Shown here in pieces: positions 37,712-46,702 of a stretch of 64,000 nucleotides of DNA. Source of the DNA: Luteimonas marina. GTDB lineage: Bacteria; Pseudomonadota; Gammaproteobacteria; Xanthomonadales; Xanthomonadaceae. Below the pieces are notes generated by a model. That model was not told the origin of the DNA, ran no database searches, and was given only the letters and a program-made list of their open reading frames with translations. Made by a program: the position numbers and the translations under genes. Position 1 is the first letter of the stretch, and the number at the start of each line of letters is the position of its first letter. Location: the NCBI RefSeq assembly GCF_007859325.1, contig NZ_VOHK01000004.1, positions 1 to 64,000 on the forward strand, given 5' to 3'.

Positions 37712-39082
37712 TCACCGGAACGGCATCCCGCCGCGCCCGCCCATCATCCCCTGCAGCCCGCGCATCATGCCCTTCATGCCGCCACGGGCCATCTTGCCCA
37801 TCATCTTTTCCATCTGCTGGTACTGCTTCATCAGTTTGTTGACGTCGGACGGATGCGTGCCCGAGCCGGCGGCGATGCGCGCGCGGCGCGAGCCGTTGAG
37901 CAGGGCCGGGTTGCGCCGCTCCTTCTTCGTCATCGAGCCGATGATGGCGATCATGCGCGGCACTTCCCGGCTCTGCTGCACCTGCTGCTTGAGGTGCTCG
38001 GGCACCTGGCCCAGGCCCGGCAGCTTCTCCATCAGGCTGCCGATTCCGCCCATGTTCTGCATCTGCTCTAGCTGGTCGCGCATGTCGTTGAGGTCGAACT
38101 TCTTGCCCTTGGCGACCTTCTCGGCAAGCTTCTGCGCCTTGTCCTTGTCGACCTGCTGCTCGACCTGCTCGACCAGCGACAGCACGTCGCCCATGTCGAG
38201 GATGCGGCTGGCGACGCGGTCGGGGTGGAAGGTGTCGAGGCCGTCGGCCTTCTCGCTGGTGCCGATGAACTTGATCGGCTTGCCGGTGACGTAGCGCACG
38301 CTCAGCGCGGCGCCGCCGCGGGCGTCGCCGTCGGTCTTGGTCAGCACCACGCCGGTCAGCGGCAGCGCCTCGCCGAAGGCCTTGGCGGTATTGGCCGCGT
38401 CCTGGCCGGTCATCGAGTCGACCACGAACAGGGTTTCGACCGGATTCACCGCGGCGTGCAGCGCCTTGATCTCGGCCATCATCGCTTCGTCGATGGCGAG
38501 GCGGCCGGCGGTGTCGACGATCAGCACGTCGGCGAAGGATTTCCTCGCGTCGGCAATCGCGGCGCGGACGATATCCTCCGGCTTCTGCCCGGCTTCGGAC
38601 GGGAAGAACAGTACGTCGACCTGCTGCGCCAGTGTCTTCAGCTGCTCGATCGCGGCCGGACGGTAGACGTCGGCGCTGACCACCATCACCTTCTTCCTGC
38701 GCTTGTCCTTGAGCAGCTTCGCCAGCTTGCCGACCGTGGTGGTCTTGCCCGCGCCCTGCAGGCCGGCCATCAGGATCACCGCCGGCGCCGGCACGTTGAG
38801 GTTCAGGTCGCTGGCCTGCGCGCCCATCACCGCGGTCAGCTCGTCGCGGACCACCTTGATCAGCGCCTGGCCCGGGGTCAGCGACTTCAGCACTTCCTGG
38901 CCGACGGCGCGGACCTTGATCCGCTCGACCAGGGCCTGCACCACCGGCAGCGCGACGTCGGCCTCGAGCAGCGCGATGCGGACCTCGCGGGTCGCCTCGC
39001 GGATGTTCTCCTCGGTCAGCCGCCCGCGGCCGCGGAGGCGGTCGATGGTGCCGGACAGGCGCTGGGTGAGCGATTCGAACAT
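37712..39082 (-). CDS. ffh: Signal recognition particle protein Ffh
   Basis: The 456-residue SRP54 GTPase has an N domain (MFESLTQRLSGTIDRLRGRG), G1 GLQGAGKTTTVGKLAKLL, VDTAGRLAIDEAMM, TKTDGDARGGAAL and a Met-rich M domain ending GGMKGMMRGLQGMMGG. With 4.5S RNA it delivers inner-membrane proteins to FtsY and the translocon. A TATAAT (39112-39117, minus strand) precedes it. No 4.5S RNA gene was seen in the window. Confidence 0.98.
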   Translation of the reverse strand: MFESLTQRLSGTIDRLRGRGRLTEENIREATREVRIALLEADVALPVVQALVERIKVRAVGQEVLKSLTPGQALIKVVRDELTAVMGAQASDLNLNVPAPAVILMAGLQGAGKTTTVGKLAKLLKDKRRKKVMVVSADVYRPAAIEQLKTLAQQVDVLFFPSEAGQKPEDIVRAAIADARKSFADVLIVDTAGRLAIDEAMMAEIKALHAAVNPVETLFVVDSMTGQDAANTAKAFGEALPLTGVVLTKTDGDARGGAALSVRYVTGKPIKFIGTSEKADGLDTFHPDRVASRILDMGDVLSLVEQVEQQVDKDKAQKLAEKVAKGKKFDLNDMRDQLEQMQNMGGIGSLMEKLPGLGQVPEHLKQQVQQSREVPRMIAIIGSMTKKERRNPALLNGSRRARIAAGSGTHPSDVNKLMKQYQQMEKMMGKMARGGMKGMMRGLQGMMGGRGGMPFR

Positions 39083-39111
39083 GGCGGGAACGTGGTGGAA
39101 AACGGCCCGCG

Positions 39112-39117
39112 ATTATA
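39112..39117 (-). promoter_or_regulatory. -10 box of a probable ffh promoter
   Basis: A perfect TATAAT on the minus strand, 30 bases upstream of the ffh start, in otherwise very GC-rich sequence. No good -35 is seen. Confidence 0.5.
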
Positions 39118-39193
39118 GCGGGCGGGCGCCGGGCGCCCGCTGCCGGTGCCGCGCGGCGCACCCGCGGGCGCGGGCTTGTGCGACACTTTCCCG

Positions 39194-39982
39194 ATGCCAA
39201 TCGTTCTCATTGCCGCCTTCTTCTACCTGCTGGCCGGCTGGCTGGTGGTGCGCCGGATGCTGGTCGACGAGGGCGCCAAGGCCGGCTTCTGGCTGCTGAC
39301 CGCGGTGAGCGCCGTGGCCCTGCACGGCCTCTTCCACGTCCTGGCCTGGCGCCAGGGCGCGGGCGTGGACCTGCACTTCTTCGCGGCGCTGTCGCTGGTC
39401 GGCCTGGGCATGGCGGCGCTGACGACGCTCTACGCCGCCAGCGGGCGCATGGGGGCGCTGGGCGTGGTGGTGTTCCCGATCGCGGCGGCGGCGCTGGTGG
39501 GCTATGCGGTGTCGGCCGGGCCCGCGACCCGCGACCTCGACTGGCGGCTGGAACTGCACGCCTGGCTGGCGCTGCTGGCGTACGCGACGCTTGCGGTGGC
39601 GGCCGTGCTCGCGATCATGCTCTGGCTGCAGGAGCGGGCGCTGCGCCGCCACGAATTCCGCGGCTGGGTGCGCGCCCTGCCGCCGCTGACCGAGCTGGAG
39701 ACGCTGCTGTTCCGCACGATCGCGGTCGGCTTCGTCCTGCTCACCGCCACCCTGCTGACCGGCGTGCTGTTCGTGCAGGATTTCTTCGCCCAGCACCTGA
39801 TGCACAAGACCGTGCTCAGCGTGCTGTCGTGGCTGGTGTTCGGCGCGCTGCTGTTCGGCCGCTGGCGCTACGGCTGGCGCGGCGGCAAGGCGGTGCGCTG
39901 GACGCTGACGGCGATGGCGCTGCTGGTGCTGGCCTTCTTCGGCAGCAAGTTCGTGCTGGAGCTGGTGCTGGGCCGCGCCTGA
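39194..39982 (+). CDS. CcsA/YpjD-like inner-membrane cytochrome c assembly protein
   Basis: The 262-residue protein has about eight transmembrane segments, beginning [19 protein letters not shown]. Motifs include [29 protein letters not shown] and [29 protein letters not shown] with the conserved histidines of CcsA/CcmC-type heme-handling proteins. YpjD-type members next to ffh are common in gammaproteobacteria, but their exact role is unclear. It is divergent from ffh. ATG 39194 is chosen because the upstream residues are not membrane-like. Confidence 0.88.
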   Translation: MPIVLIAAFFYLLAGWLVVRRMLVDEGAKAGFWLLTAVSAVALHGLFHVLAWRQGAGVDLHFFAALSLVGLGMAALTTLYAASGRMGALGVVVFPIAAAALVGYAVSAGPATRDLDWRLELHAWLALLAYATLAVAAVLAIMLWLQERALRRHEFRGWVRALPPLTELETLLFRTIAVGFVLLTATLLTGVLFVQDFFAQHLMHKTVLSVLSWLVFGALLFGRWRYGWRGGKAVRWTLTAMALLVLAFFGSKFVLELVLGRA

Positions 39983-40040
39983 GCCGGGATCGGCGAGAAT
40001 ACGCGGCACCGATCGCGCCGCGACCTTCCCGCACCTGCAC

Positions 40041-41189
40041 ATGCCCTTCCACGACGACGCCAGCCGCCTCGCCTGCGCCGACCAGCACGCCTGGACGGCC
40101 GCGGCGATCCGCCGGATCGAGGCGGACTTCAACCGCTCCGCCGACACCCACCTGATCCCGCTGTCGCTGCCGGGCTTCCCCGGCATCGACGTCTACTTCA
40201 AGGACGAATCCAGCCACCCGACCGGCAGCCTCAAGCACCGGCTCGCGCGCTCGCTGTTCCTGTATTCGCTGGCGAACGGCTGGCTGCACGCCGGCAGCAC
40301 GGTGGTGGAAGCGTCCAGCGGTTCGACCGCGGTGTCCGAAGCCTATTTCGCGCGGCTGCTGGGGCTGCCGTTCGTGGCGGTGATGCCGGCCTCGACCTCG
40401 CCGGAGAAGATCGCGGCCATCGAATTCCACGGCGGCCGCTGCCACCTGGTGCGCAACGCCTGCGACATCGGTGCGGCCTCCGTGCAGCTCGCGCTCGACA
40501 GCGGCGGGCATTTCATGGACCAGTTCACCTACGCCGAGCGCGCCACCGACTGGCGCGCCAACAACAACATCGCCGAATCGATCTTCCGGCAGATGGAGCA
40601 GGAACCGCATCCGGTCCCGGCATGGATCGTCTGCAGCGCCGGCACCGGCGGCACCAGCGCGACCATCGGCCGCTATGCGCGCTACCGGGGACTTGGCACG
40701 CGCGTGCTGTGCGCCGATCCCGAGCATTCGGCCTTCCACGGCCACTATGCCGCGCTCGCGCAGGGCCGGCCGTCACCGGACGCGGCGGCGCCCGCCTCGC
40801 GGATCGAAGGTATCGGCCGTCCCACCGCCGAGCGCAGCTTCATCCCCGGCTGCGTCGACGCGATGGTCAAGGTGCCCGACGCGCTCAGCCTGGCGGCGAT
40901 GCGCGAGGTGAACCGGCGCCTCGGCCGGCGCGTCGGCGGCTCGACCGGCACCAACTTCGTCGGCGTGCTCCACGCTGCGCGCGCGATGCGCGAGCGCGGG
41001 GAACGCGGGTCGATCGTCACCATCCTCTGCGACGGCGGCGAGCGCTATGCGCACAGCTACTACAACCCGGCGTGGTATGCGGCGCAGGACATCGACGTCG
41101 AGGCGGTCGATCGCACCATCGCGCAGGCGATCGACGGCGACGGCGCGCTTCCCGACCTGCAGCCGGTGTCGCGGCACGGCCGCGGCTGA
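40041..41189 (+). CDS. PLP-dependent cysteine synthase family protein (Cds1-like)
   Basis: The 382-residue fold-II PLP enzyme has the Schiff-base lysine in [13 protein letters not shown], the substrate loop [15 protein letters not shown], the phosphate-binding glycine run [16 protein letters not shown], and the late [13 protein letters not shown] and [16 protein letters not shown]. The sequence is closer to the Cds1 L-cysteine desulfhydrase group than to CysK/CysM. It probably releases sulfide and pyruvate from cysteine, which is inferred from similarity. It starts 58 bases after the CcsA-like gene on the same strand. Confidence 0.85.
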   Translation: MPFHDDASRLACADQHAWTAAAIRRIEADFNRSADTHLIPLSLPGFPGIDVYFKDESSHPTGSLKHRLARSLFLYSLANGWLHAGSTVVEASSGSTAVSEAYFARLLGLPFVAVMPASTSPEKIAAIEFHGGRCHLVRNACDIGAASVQLALDSGGHFMDQFTYAERATDWRANNNIAESIFRQMEQEPHPVPAWIVCSAGTGGTSATIGRYARYRGLGTRVLCADPEHSAFHGHYAALAQGRPSPDAAAPASRIEGIGRPTAERSFIPGCVDAMVKVPDALSLAAMREVNRRLGRRVGGSTGTNFVGVLHAARAMRERGERGSIVTILCDGGERYAHSYYNPAWYAAQDIDVEAVDRTIAQAIDGDGALPDLQPVSRHGRG

Positions 41190-41338
41190 ATCATCAGTCC
41201 GGCGCATGACGGCGATCGGGCGTGCGCCGCCTCGTTCTCATCGGGGCCGATCCTTCGCCGCTTGCGGCGTCATCGAGCGGATGACAGGCCAGGTCCGGTA
41301 AACGCTCGACGAAATCCGTTCGTCATCCGCGCGCTTTC

Positions 41339-41442
41339 GTCATCCCCGCGAAGTGCTTTACAACAGCCGAAGGCTGGTCAAGCGGGGATCCATTTTGCTT
41401 TGACGCAACGACGCTGGATCCCCGCCTTCGCGGGGATGACGA
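41339..41442. repeat. REP-like element (CGTCATCCCCGCG family) with an inserted core
   Basis: The outer arms GTCATCCCCGCGAAG and CTTCGCGGGGATGAC are separated by a core whose minus strand reads TTGACCAGCCTTCGGCTGTT followed by GTAAAGCACTTC. The same core occurs in the element at 61331-61426 despite different outer arms. Confidence 0.85.
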
Positions 41443-41458
41443 CTTTTTTCAGACTTTT

Positions 41459-42043
41459 CTAATGCAGCACCAGCGGCACGGCGCCGAAGACGAGGCCCAG
41501 CACGACACCGCCCACCACTTCCGCCAGCGTATGCCGCGCCATCCGCAGCCTCGCCCAGCCGAGCAGCGGCAGCAGCATGAGCGCCACGACACCCGCGTCG
41601 CGCCACAGCGGCAGCAGCGCAACGCCCGCGAACGCGAGGCTCGCCATGTGCAGCGACAGCTTGATCCAGCGGTTGGCGATCCCGGCGGCGCACAGCATCG
41701 CCACCGCGGCGAGACTGCCGGTCGACGTCGCCGACGCGCGCCCGCCCATCCACCACCAGTAGCCGCCGGCCACCGCCAGCGCCAGCAGGTACAGCAGCGG
41801 TCGCTCCTGCCGGCGCGATGCGTCCACCGTCTGCCAGTGCCCGGCGCGACGGCGCTGCAGCACGAAGCCCCAGACAATCGCGACGGCAATGCCGATGCCG
41901 ACGGCGGTGCGCGCCAGGCTGGCGGGATCCAGCCGCAGCGCCGCCAGCAGTGCCAGCGCGACGAAGACCGCGAACGGATGCAGCAGCACCGACACCGCGC
42001 GCGCGAACCGCCAGCACCCGTTCGATTCCGGCTGCGCGCTCAC
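41459..42043 (-). CDS. Phosphatase PAP2-family membrane protein
   Basis: The 194-residue protein has five to six membrane segments. The C-terminal half carries reduced PAP2 motifs: LSLHMASLAFAG (with the first-motif His) and RMARHTLAEVVGGVVLG (second-motif Arg and His). Such enzymes dephosphorylate lipid pyrophosphates or phosphatidate at the membrane. The start is GTG 42043, which overlaps the radA stop (GTGA), so translation is coupled to radA. The motifs deviate from the consensus, so activity is uncertain. Confidence 0.78.
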   Translation of the reverse strand: MSAQPESNGCWRFARAVSVLLHPFAVFVALALLAALRLDPASLARTAVGIGIAVAIVWGFVLQRRRAGHWQTVDASRRQERPLLYLLALAVAGGYWWWMGGRASATSTGSLAAVAMLCAAGIANRWIKLSLHMASLAFAGVALLPLWRDAGVVALMLLPLLGWARLRMARHTLAEVVGGVVLGLVFGAVPLVLH

Positions 42044-43416
42044 GCCTGTTCCAGCGCGTCCGCGAGGCGCTCGGCCGCGACGATCTCCATGCCCTTGTAG
42101 CTCCCCGCCTTCGGCGCATTCGCCTTCGGCACGATGGCGCGCTTGAAACCGTGGGTCGCAGCCTCCTTCAACCGCTCCTCGCCATTGGGCACGGGACGGA
42201 TCTCGCCGGACAGGCCAACCTCGCCGAAGGCGATGGTCTTGTCCGGCAGCGGCGTGTCGCGCAGCGAGGACAGCACCGCCAGCAGCACCGGCAGGTCGGC
42301 CGCGGTTTCCTGCACGCGGATGCCGCCGACGACGTTGACGAACACGTCCTGGTCGCCGGTGACGATGCCGCCGTGCCGGTGCAGCACCGCCAGCAGCATC
42401 GCCAGGCGATTGCCTTCCAGGCCCACCGCCACGCGGCGCGGGTTCGACAGCGGCGAGGCGTCGACCAGCGCCTGCACCTCCACCAGCAGCGGGCGCGTGC
42501 CTTCGCGCGTGACCATCACGCAGCTGCCCGGCTGCCGCGTGCTGCCGCCGGAGAGGAAGATCGCCGACGGATTCGGCACTTCGCGCAGGCCACGATCGCC
42601 CATCGCGAACACGCCCAGCTCGTTGACCGCGCCGAAGCGGTTCTTGAACGCGCGCAGCACGCGGAAGCGGCTGCCCGAATCGCCCTCGAAGTAGAGCACC
42701 GCATCGACCATGTGCTCGAGCACGCGCGGACCGGCGATGCCGCCTTCCTTGGTGACGTGCCCGACCAGGAACACCGCGGTGCCGGTTTCCTTGGCATAGC
42801 GCACCAGCCGCGCCGCGCTCTCGCGCACCTGGCTGACCGAACCCGGCGCGGCGGTCAGCGAGTCGGTCCACAGCGTCTGCACCGAGTCGGCGACGATGAT
42901 CCTCGGCCGCAGCTGCGAGGCCTGTTCGAGGATGCGCTCGATGCCGGTTTCCGCGAGCGCGTTCAGGCCCTCGAGCGGCAGACCGAGGCGCGACGCGCGT
43001 CCCGCGACCTGCGCCAGCGATTCCTCGCCGGTGACGTACAGGCCCGGCAGGTTCGACGCCATCGCCGCGACCGCCTGCAGCAGCAGGGTCGACTTGCCGA
43101 TCCCCGGATCGCCGCCGACCAGCACCACCGCGCCTTCCACCAGCCCGCCGCCGAGCACGCGGTCGAACTCGCCGATGCCGGTGCTCACGCGCACGTCCCC
43201 GCCCTGCTGCACGTCCTTGAGCGCGGTGACCTTCGGCGGATCGACCTTGCCGGCCCAGCCGCTGCGCCGCGATGCCGGCGACTTCGCCGCGACGGCGCTT
43301 TCGAGCACGATCTCCGACAGCGTGTCCCATGCGCCGCAGGCGCCGCACTGGCCCTGCCATTTGCTGAAGTCCGCGCCGCATTCGCTGCAGACGTACGCCG
43401 TGCGTGCCTTCGCCAT
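42040..43416 (-). CDS. radA: DNA repair protein RadA (Sms)
   Basis: The 458-residue protein has an N-terminal C4 zinc finger (CSECGADFSKWQGQCGACGAW), Walker A GGDPGIGKSTLL, the RadA-specific KNRFGAVNELG and a C-terminal Lon-type domain (AVGLEGNRLAMLLAVLHRHGG, GEVGLSGEIRPV). It is a hexameric motor for branch migration at recombination forks. ATG 43416 fits the family. Its stop overlaps the PAP2 gene start. Confidence 0.98.
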   Translation of the reverse strand: MAKARTAYVCSECGADFSKWQGQCGACGAWDTLSEIVLESAVAAKSPASRRSGWAGKVDPPKVTALKDVQQGGDVRVSTGIGEFDRVLGGGLVEGAVVLVGGDPGIGKSTLLLQAVAAMASNLPGLYVTGEESLAQVAGRASRLGLPLEGLNALAETGIERILEQASQLRPRIIVADSVQTLWTDSLTAAPGSVSQVRESAARLVRYAKETGTAVFLVGHVTKEGGIAGPRVLEHMVDAVLYFEGDSGSRFRVLRAFKNRFGAVNELGVFAMGDRGLREVPNPSAIFLSGGSTRQPGSCVMVTREGTRPLLVEVQALVDASPLSNPRRVAVGLEGNRLAMLLAVLHRHGGIVTGDQDVFVNVVGGIRVQETAADLPVLLAVLSSLRDTPLPDKTIAFGEVGLSGEIRPVPNGEERLKEAATHGFKRAIVPKANAPKAGSYKGMEIVAAERLADALEQA

Positions 43417-43549
43417 CGATCCGACCGTCTCCCGACCAGCCGCTACTCTAGCCGCGCCGCGTCTCCGCCGGCGAGACGACGGTCGCCGGACGGCCATGTC
43501 CGGCCCGTACAATCGATCGCACCGTCTGCCCGGACCGGCGATCCTCCCC

Positions 43550-44644
43550 ATGCGCATGCTGCTGCCGATGCTGCTGCTCGTCGCCTGCGCCAGCCGGCCC
43601 GGACCGCCGCCCGACGCACCCAGATCCGCCATGCCGCCAGAGGCCCGTCCGATGATCATCGCCCACCGCGGCGCCAGCGCGCTGCTGCCCGAGCACACGC
43701 TGGCCGCCTACCGAAGGGCGATCGAGGACGGCGCGGACGCCATCGAACCCGATCTCGTCAGCACCCGGGACGGCGTGCTGGTGTCGCGCCACGAGAACGA
43801 GATCGGCGGCACCACCGACGTCGCCGAGCGGCCCGAGTTCGCCGACCGCAGGACGCGCAAGCGCATCGATGGGGAACCGGTGGAAGGCTGGTTCACCGAA
43901 GACTTCACCCTCGCCGAGCTGAAGTCGCTGCGCGCGCGCGAGCGCCTGCCGGAACTGCGCTCGACCGCGCACGACGGACGGTTCGAGATCGCGACGCTGG
44001 ACGAGATCATCGCGCTCGCGGCCGACGCATCCGACGCGCGCGGCCGCGCGCTGGCGCTGGTGCCCGAACTCAAGCATCCCACCTATTTCGCGTCGATCGG
44101 TCTGGCGATGGAGGACAGGCTGCTGGCGACGCTGGCCGCGCATCCCTACACCCGCCGCGCGCCCGTCCTCATCCAGTCGTTCGAGACCGGCAACCTGCGC
44201 GAACTGCGCGGGAAGATCGGCGACGCGCCCAACATCCGGCTGCTGCAACTGCTCGAACGGCCGTCGAAGCAGCCCTACGACCTCGCCGCCAGCGGGCACG
44301 CGACCACCTACGGCGAGATGCTGCGGCCGGAAGGCCTGCGCACGATCGCCACCTATGCCGACGGCGTCGGTCCGCCGATCGCGTCGCTGCGCCTGTACGC
44401 GACCGCCGACGGCCACCGCAGCGCCCTCGTCGACGATGCCCATGCCGCCGGGCTGCAGGTCATGCCCTGGACCTTCCGGCCCGAGAACGCGTTCCTGCCG
44501 CGCCGATACCGCGCCGGAAGCCGCGGCGCCCGCAACGAAACCGGTTCGATCCGACAGCTCCGCGACCATGTCGAAGCCGGCATCGACGGCCTGTTCGCCG
44601 ACGATCCCGCCCTCGCCCGCCGCGCGCTCGATGCCGGGCCCTAG
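43550..44644 (+). CDS. glpQ: Glycerophosphodiester phosphodiesterase, lipoprotein form
   Basis: The 364-residue protein has a lipobox (LLLVAC) near residue 14. The GDPD catalytic motif is IIAHRGASALLPEHTLAAYRRAIEDGADAIEPDLVSTRDGVLVSRHE with the His/Glu/Asp metal set; later motifs are VPELKHP and VMPWTFRPEN. It cleaves glycerophosphodiesters to glycerol-3-phosphate and an alcohol in the periplasm; here it is probably membrane-anchored. ATG 43550 gives the lipoprotein signal. It is divergent from radA, and its stop overlaps the end of the convergent small gene by 4 bases. Confidence 0.94.
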   Translation: MRMLLPMLLLVACASRPGPPPDAPRSAMPPEARPMIIAHRGASALLPEHTLAAYRRAIEDGADAIEPDLVSTRDGVLVSRHENEIGGTTDVAERPEFADRRTRKRIDGEPVEGWFTEDFTLAELKSLRARERLPELRSTAHDGRFEIATLDEIIALAADASDARGRALALVPELKHPTYFASIGLAMEDRLLATLAAHPYTRRAPVLIQSFETGNLRELRGKIGDAPNIRLLQLLERPSKQPYDLAASGHATTYGEMLRPEGLRTIATYADGVGPPIASLRLYATADGHRSALVDDAHAAGLQVMPWTFRPENAFLPRRYRAGSRGARNETGSIRQLRDHVEAGIDGLFADDPALARRALDAGP

Positions 44645-44898
44645 GTCGTGGCGGCGGGATCGTCGCGTTCCTGCCTGATCTGCCCGGCGATGTTGTCGGC
44701 CGCGATCCGGTGCTGCAGGGACTTGCACATCTCGACGCCCGCCGCGGTCAGGCACAGCCCGTCTTCGCCCTCTTCCACGAGGGCGCTGTCCAGCAGGCGC
44801 TGCCGGATCGCGGAATCGTCGGGGGCGGGCTCGTCGCCCTGGAAAATCCTCTGCAGGACCGCGAGCAGCGCCAGGTCCTCCAGCGGGATCGGTTCCAT
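44641..44898 (-). CDS. Small conserved-looking protein of unknown function
   Basis: The 85-residue acidic protein begins MEPIPLEDLALLAVLQRIFQ and contains IRQRLLDSALVEEGEDGLCLTAAGVEMC, which has the helix-strand rhythm of a winged-helix fragment (LVEEG..LCLTAAG). I do not recognise the family. It lies between tRNA-Thr and glpQ, is convergent with glpQ, and overlaps its stop codon. Codon usage is like its neighbours. Confidence 0.7.
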   Translation of the reverse strand: MEPIPLEDLALLAVLQRIFQGDEPAPDDSAIRQRLLDSALVEEGEDGLCLTAAGVEMCKSLQHRIAADNIAGQIRQERDDPAATT

Positions 44899-44921
44899 CG
44901 TCGGGTCTCGGCAGGAAGGGA

Positions 44922-44997
44922 TGGTGCCGGAAACAGGAGTCGAACCTGCGACCTACGCATTACGAATGCGCCGCTCTACCAACTGAGCTATTCCGGC
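44922..44997 (-). tRNA. tRNA-Thr(CGT)
   Basis: This is a 76-base minus-strand tRNA with acceptor stem GCCGGAA/TTCCGGC, discriminator A and encoded CCA. The D-arm is GCTCAGTTGGTAGAGC. The anticodon stem GCGCA/TGCGT holds loop TTCGTAA, giving CGT (reads ACG). The T-arm loop is TTCGACT. Confidence 0.97.
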
Positions 44998-45070
44998 GAT
45001 GACCGTCCGCGATTGCGCGGCGTGCAGCGCCCGCACGGGGCGTGAATTCTAGGTTCCGCAGGGGCCGGGG

Positions 45071-46021
45071 TCAATCGACCAGCTGCAGCCGCAGCTCCTT
45101 CGGCAGCGCGAACACCATGCTCTCGGGCTCGCCGTGCAGCTCGCGCACGCCGCCGGCGCCCAGTTCGTGCAGCCGCGCCAGCACGCCCTGCACCAGCACG
45201 TCCGGCGCCGAGGCGCCCGCGGTGACGCCGATATGGCGGCGGCCGACGATCCATTCCGGGTCGATCTCCGCCGCGCCGTCGATCAGGTAGGCCTCGACCC
45301 CGTCGCGCTCGGCCAGTTCGCGCAGGCGGTTGGAGTTGGAGCTGTTCGGCGAACCGACCACCAGCACCAGGTCGCACTGCTGGGCGAGCTCGCGCACGGC
45401 GTCCTGGCGGTTCTGGGTGGCGTAGCAGATGTCGTCGTTCTTCGGCCCCTGCATCTCGGGGAAGCGCGCCTTCAGCGCCGCGATGATGTCGCGCGTGTCG
45501 TCGACCGACAGCGTGGTCTGGGTGGTGTAGGCCATGTTGGCGGGCTGCCCGGGCGCGAGGTAGGCCACGTCCTCGAGGTCCTCGACCAGGTAGATCTGCC
45601 CGGCCCCGGACTCGGCCTTCCACTGCCCCATCGTGCCCTCGACCTCGGGATGCCCGGCGTGCCCGATCAGCACCACGTCGCGGCCGGCGCGGCAGTGGCG
45701 CGCGACCTCGAAATGCACCTTGGTCACCAGCGGACAGGTCGCGTCGAACACTTTCAGCCCGCGCCGGTCCGCCTCCTCGCGCACGGCCTGCGAGACGCCG
45801 TGGGCGCTGAAGATCACGGTGTTGCCGTCGGGCACCTCGTCGAGCTCCTCGACGAAGATCGCGCCGCGGCGCTTGAGGTCCTCGACCACGAAGCGGTTGT
45901 GCACGACCTCGTGGCGTACGTAGATCGGCGCGCCCAGCGTCTCGAGCGCGCGCTTGACGATCTCGATCGCGCGGTCGACGCCGGCGCAGAAGCCGCGGGG
46001 GTTGGCGAGGACGATGTCCAT
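45071..46021 (-). CDS. ispH: 4-hydroxy-3-methylbut-2-enyl diphosphate reductase
   Basis: The 316-residue LytB/IspH begins [21 protein letters not shown], with the three Fe-S cysteines in [15 protein letters not shown] and [11 protein letters not shown]. Other motifs include [26 protein letters not shown] and [11 protein letters not shown]. It catalyses the last step of the MEP isoprenoid pathway. It is the last gene of ribF-ileS-lspA-ispH on the minus strand, an arrangement conserved in gammaproteobacteria. Confidence 0.98.
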   Translation of the reverse strand: MDIVLANPRGFCAGVDRAIEIVKRALETLGAPIYVRHEVVHNRFVVEDLKRRGAIFVEELDEVPDGNTVIFSAHGVSQAVREEADRRGLKVFDATCPLVTKVHFEVARHCRAGRDVVLIGHAGHPEVEGTMGQWKAESGAGQIYLVEDLEDVAYLAPGQPANMAYTTQTTLSVDDTRDIIAALKARFPEMQGPKNDDICYATQNRQDAVRELAQQCDLVLVVGSPNSSNSNRLRELAERDGVEAYLIDGAAEIDPEWIVGRRHIGVTAGASAPDVLVQGVLARLHELGAGGVRELHGEPESMVFALPKELRLQLVD

Positions 46022-46126
46022 TGGCCGCTAGTTTACCGAAGCCGGGGCGGCGCCGGCCCTGCGGGAACGGTTCCAGCCGCGACCGGAGCGTTCCACGGAT
46101 CGCGCTGGTCGCGGCCGAAGCCGCGC

Positions 46127-46633
46127 CTACGGGGGGGCGGGCCTGTCCCGCCTGCCCGGGAACAGGCCGAACAGGGCGATGCCGATCGCGCCGCCGACCA
46201 CGGCGCAGTCGGCGATGTTGAACGCCGGCCAGTAGTGGTCGCGCCAATGCCACTGGATGAAGTCCACGACGTGGCCGTGGACCTGCCGGTCGATGATGTT
46301 GCCCAGCGCGCCGCCGATCACCAGCGCGAACGGCAGCGCGGTGCGCCAGTCGCCGCGCGGCGTCTTCGACAGCCACACGGCCAGCAGGCCGCTGATGCCG
46401 ATGCCGAGCACGGTGAAGAACCATTTCTGCCAGCCGCCGCCGCCGGCGAGGAAGCTGAATGCCGCGCCGGTGTTGTAGGTGCGGTACCAGTTCCAGAAGC
46501 CCTCGATCACCGGGACCGGGGTGTATTCGGGCAGGCTGGTCAGCACCCACCACTTGGTCAACTGGTCGAGGACGATGACGATGGCCGAGAGGAGCAGCCA
46601 GATCAGGGCGTTGGGCTTCGGAGTGGCAGTCAT
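46127..46633 (-). CDS. lspA: Lipoprotein signal peptidase
   Basis: The 168-residue membrane protein has four transmembrane segments and the two catalytic aspartates in [10 protein letters not shown] and [11 protein letters not shown]. It removes signal peptides from prolipoproteins in the inner membrane. Its ATG lies 69 bases after the ileS stop, with a small REP-like hairpin (46647-46674) in that gap. Confidence 0.98.
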   Translation of the reverse strand: MTATPKPNALIWLLLSAIVIVLDQLTKWWVLTSLPEYTPVPVIEGFWNWYRTYNTGAAFSFLAGGGGWQKWFFTVLGIGISGLLAVWLSKTPRGDWRTALPFALVIGGALGNIIDRQVHGHVVDFIQWHWRDHYWPAFNIADCAVVGGAIGIALFGLFPGRRDRPAPP

Positions 46634-46646
46634 GATTCGACGCTCA

Positions 46647-46674
46647 CGTCATCCCCGCGAAAGCGGGAATGACG
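46647..46674. repeat. Short REP-like hairpin between ileS and lspA
   Basis: CGTCATCCCCGC and GCGGGAATGACG pair around GAAA. It is a minimal single unit of the CGTCATCCCCGCG family seen at 41339 and 55995. Confidence 0.85.
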
Positions 46675-46702
46675 TTGGAAAGTTGATGGCGGGCGGACGC
46701 GG

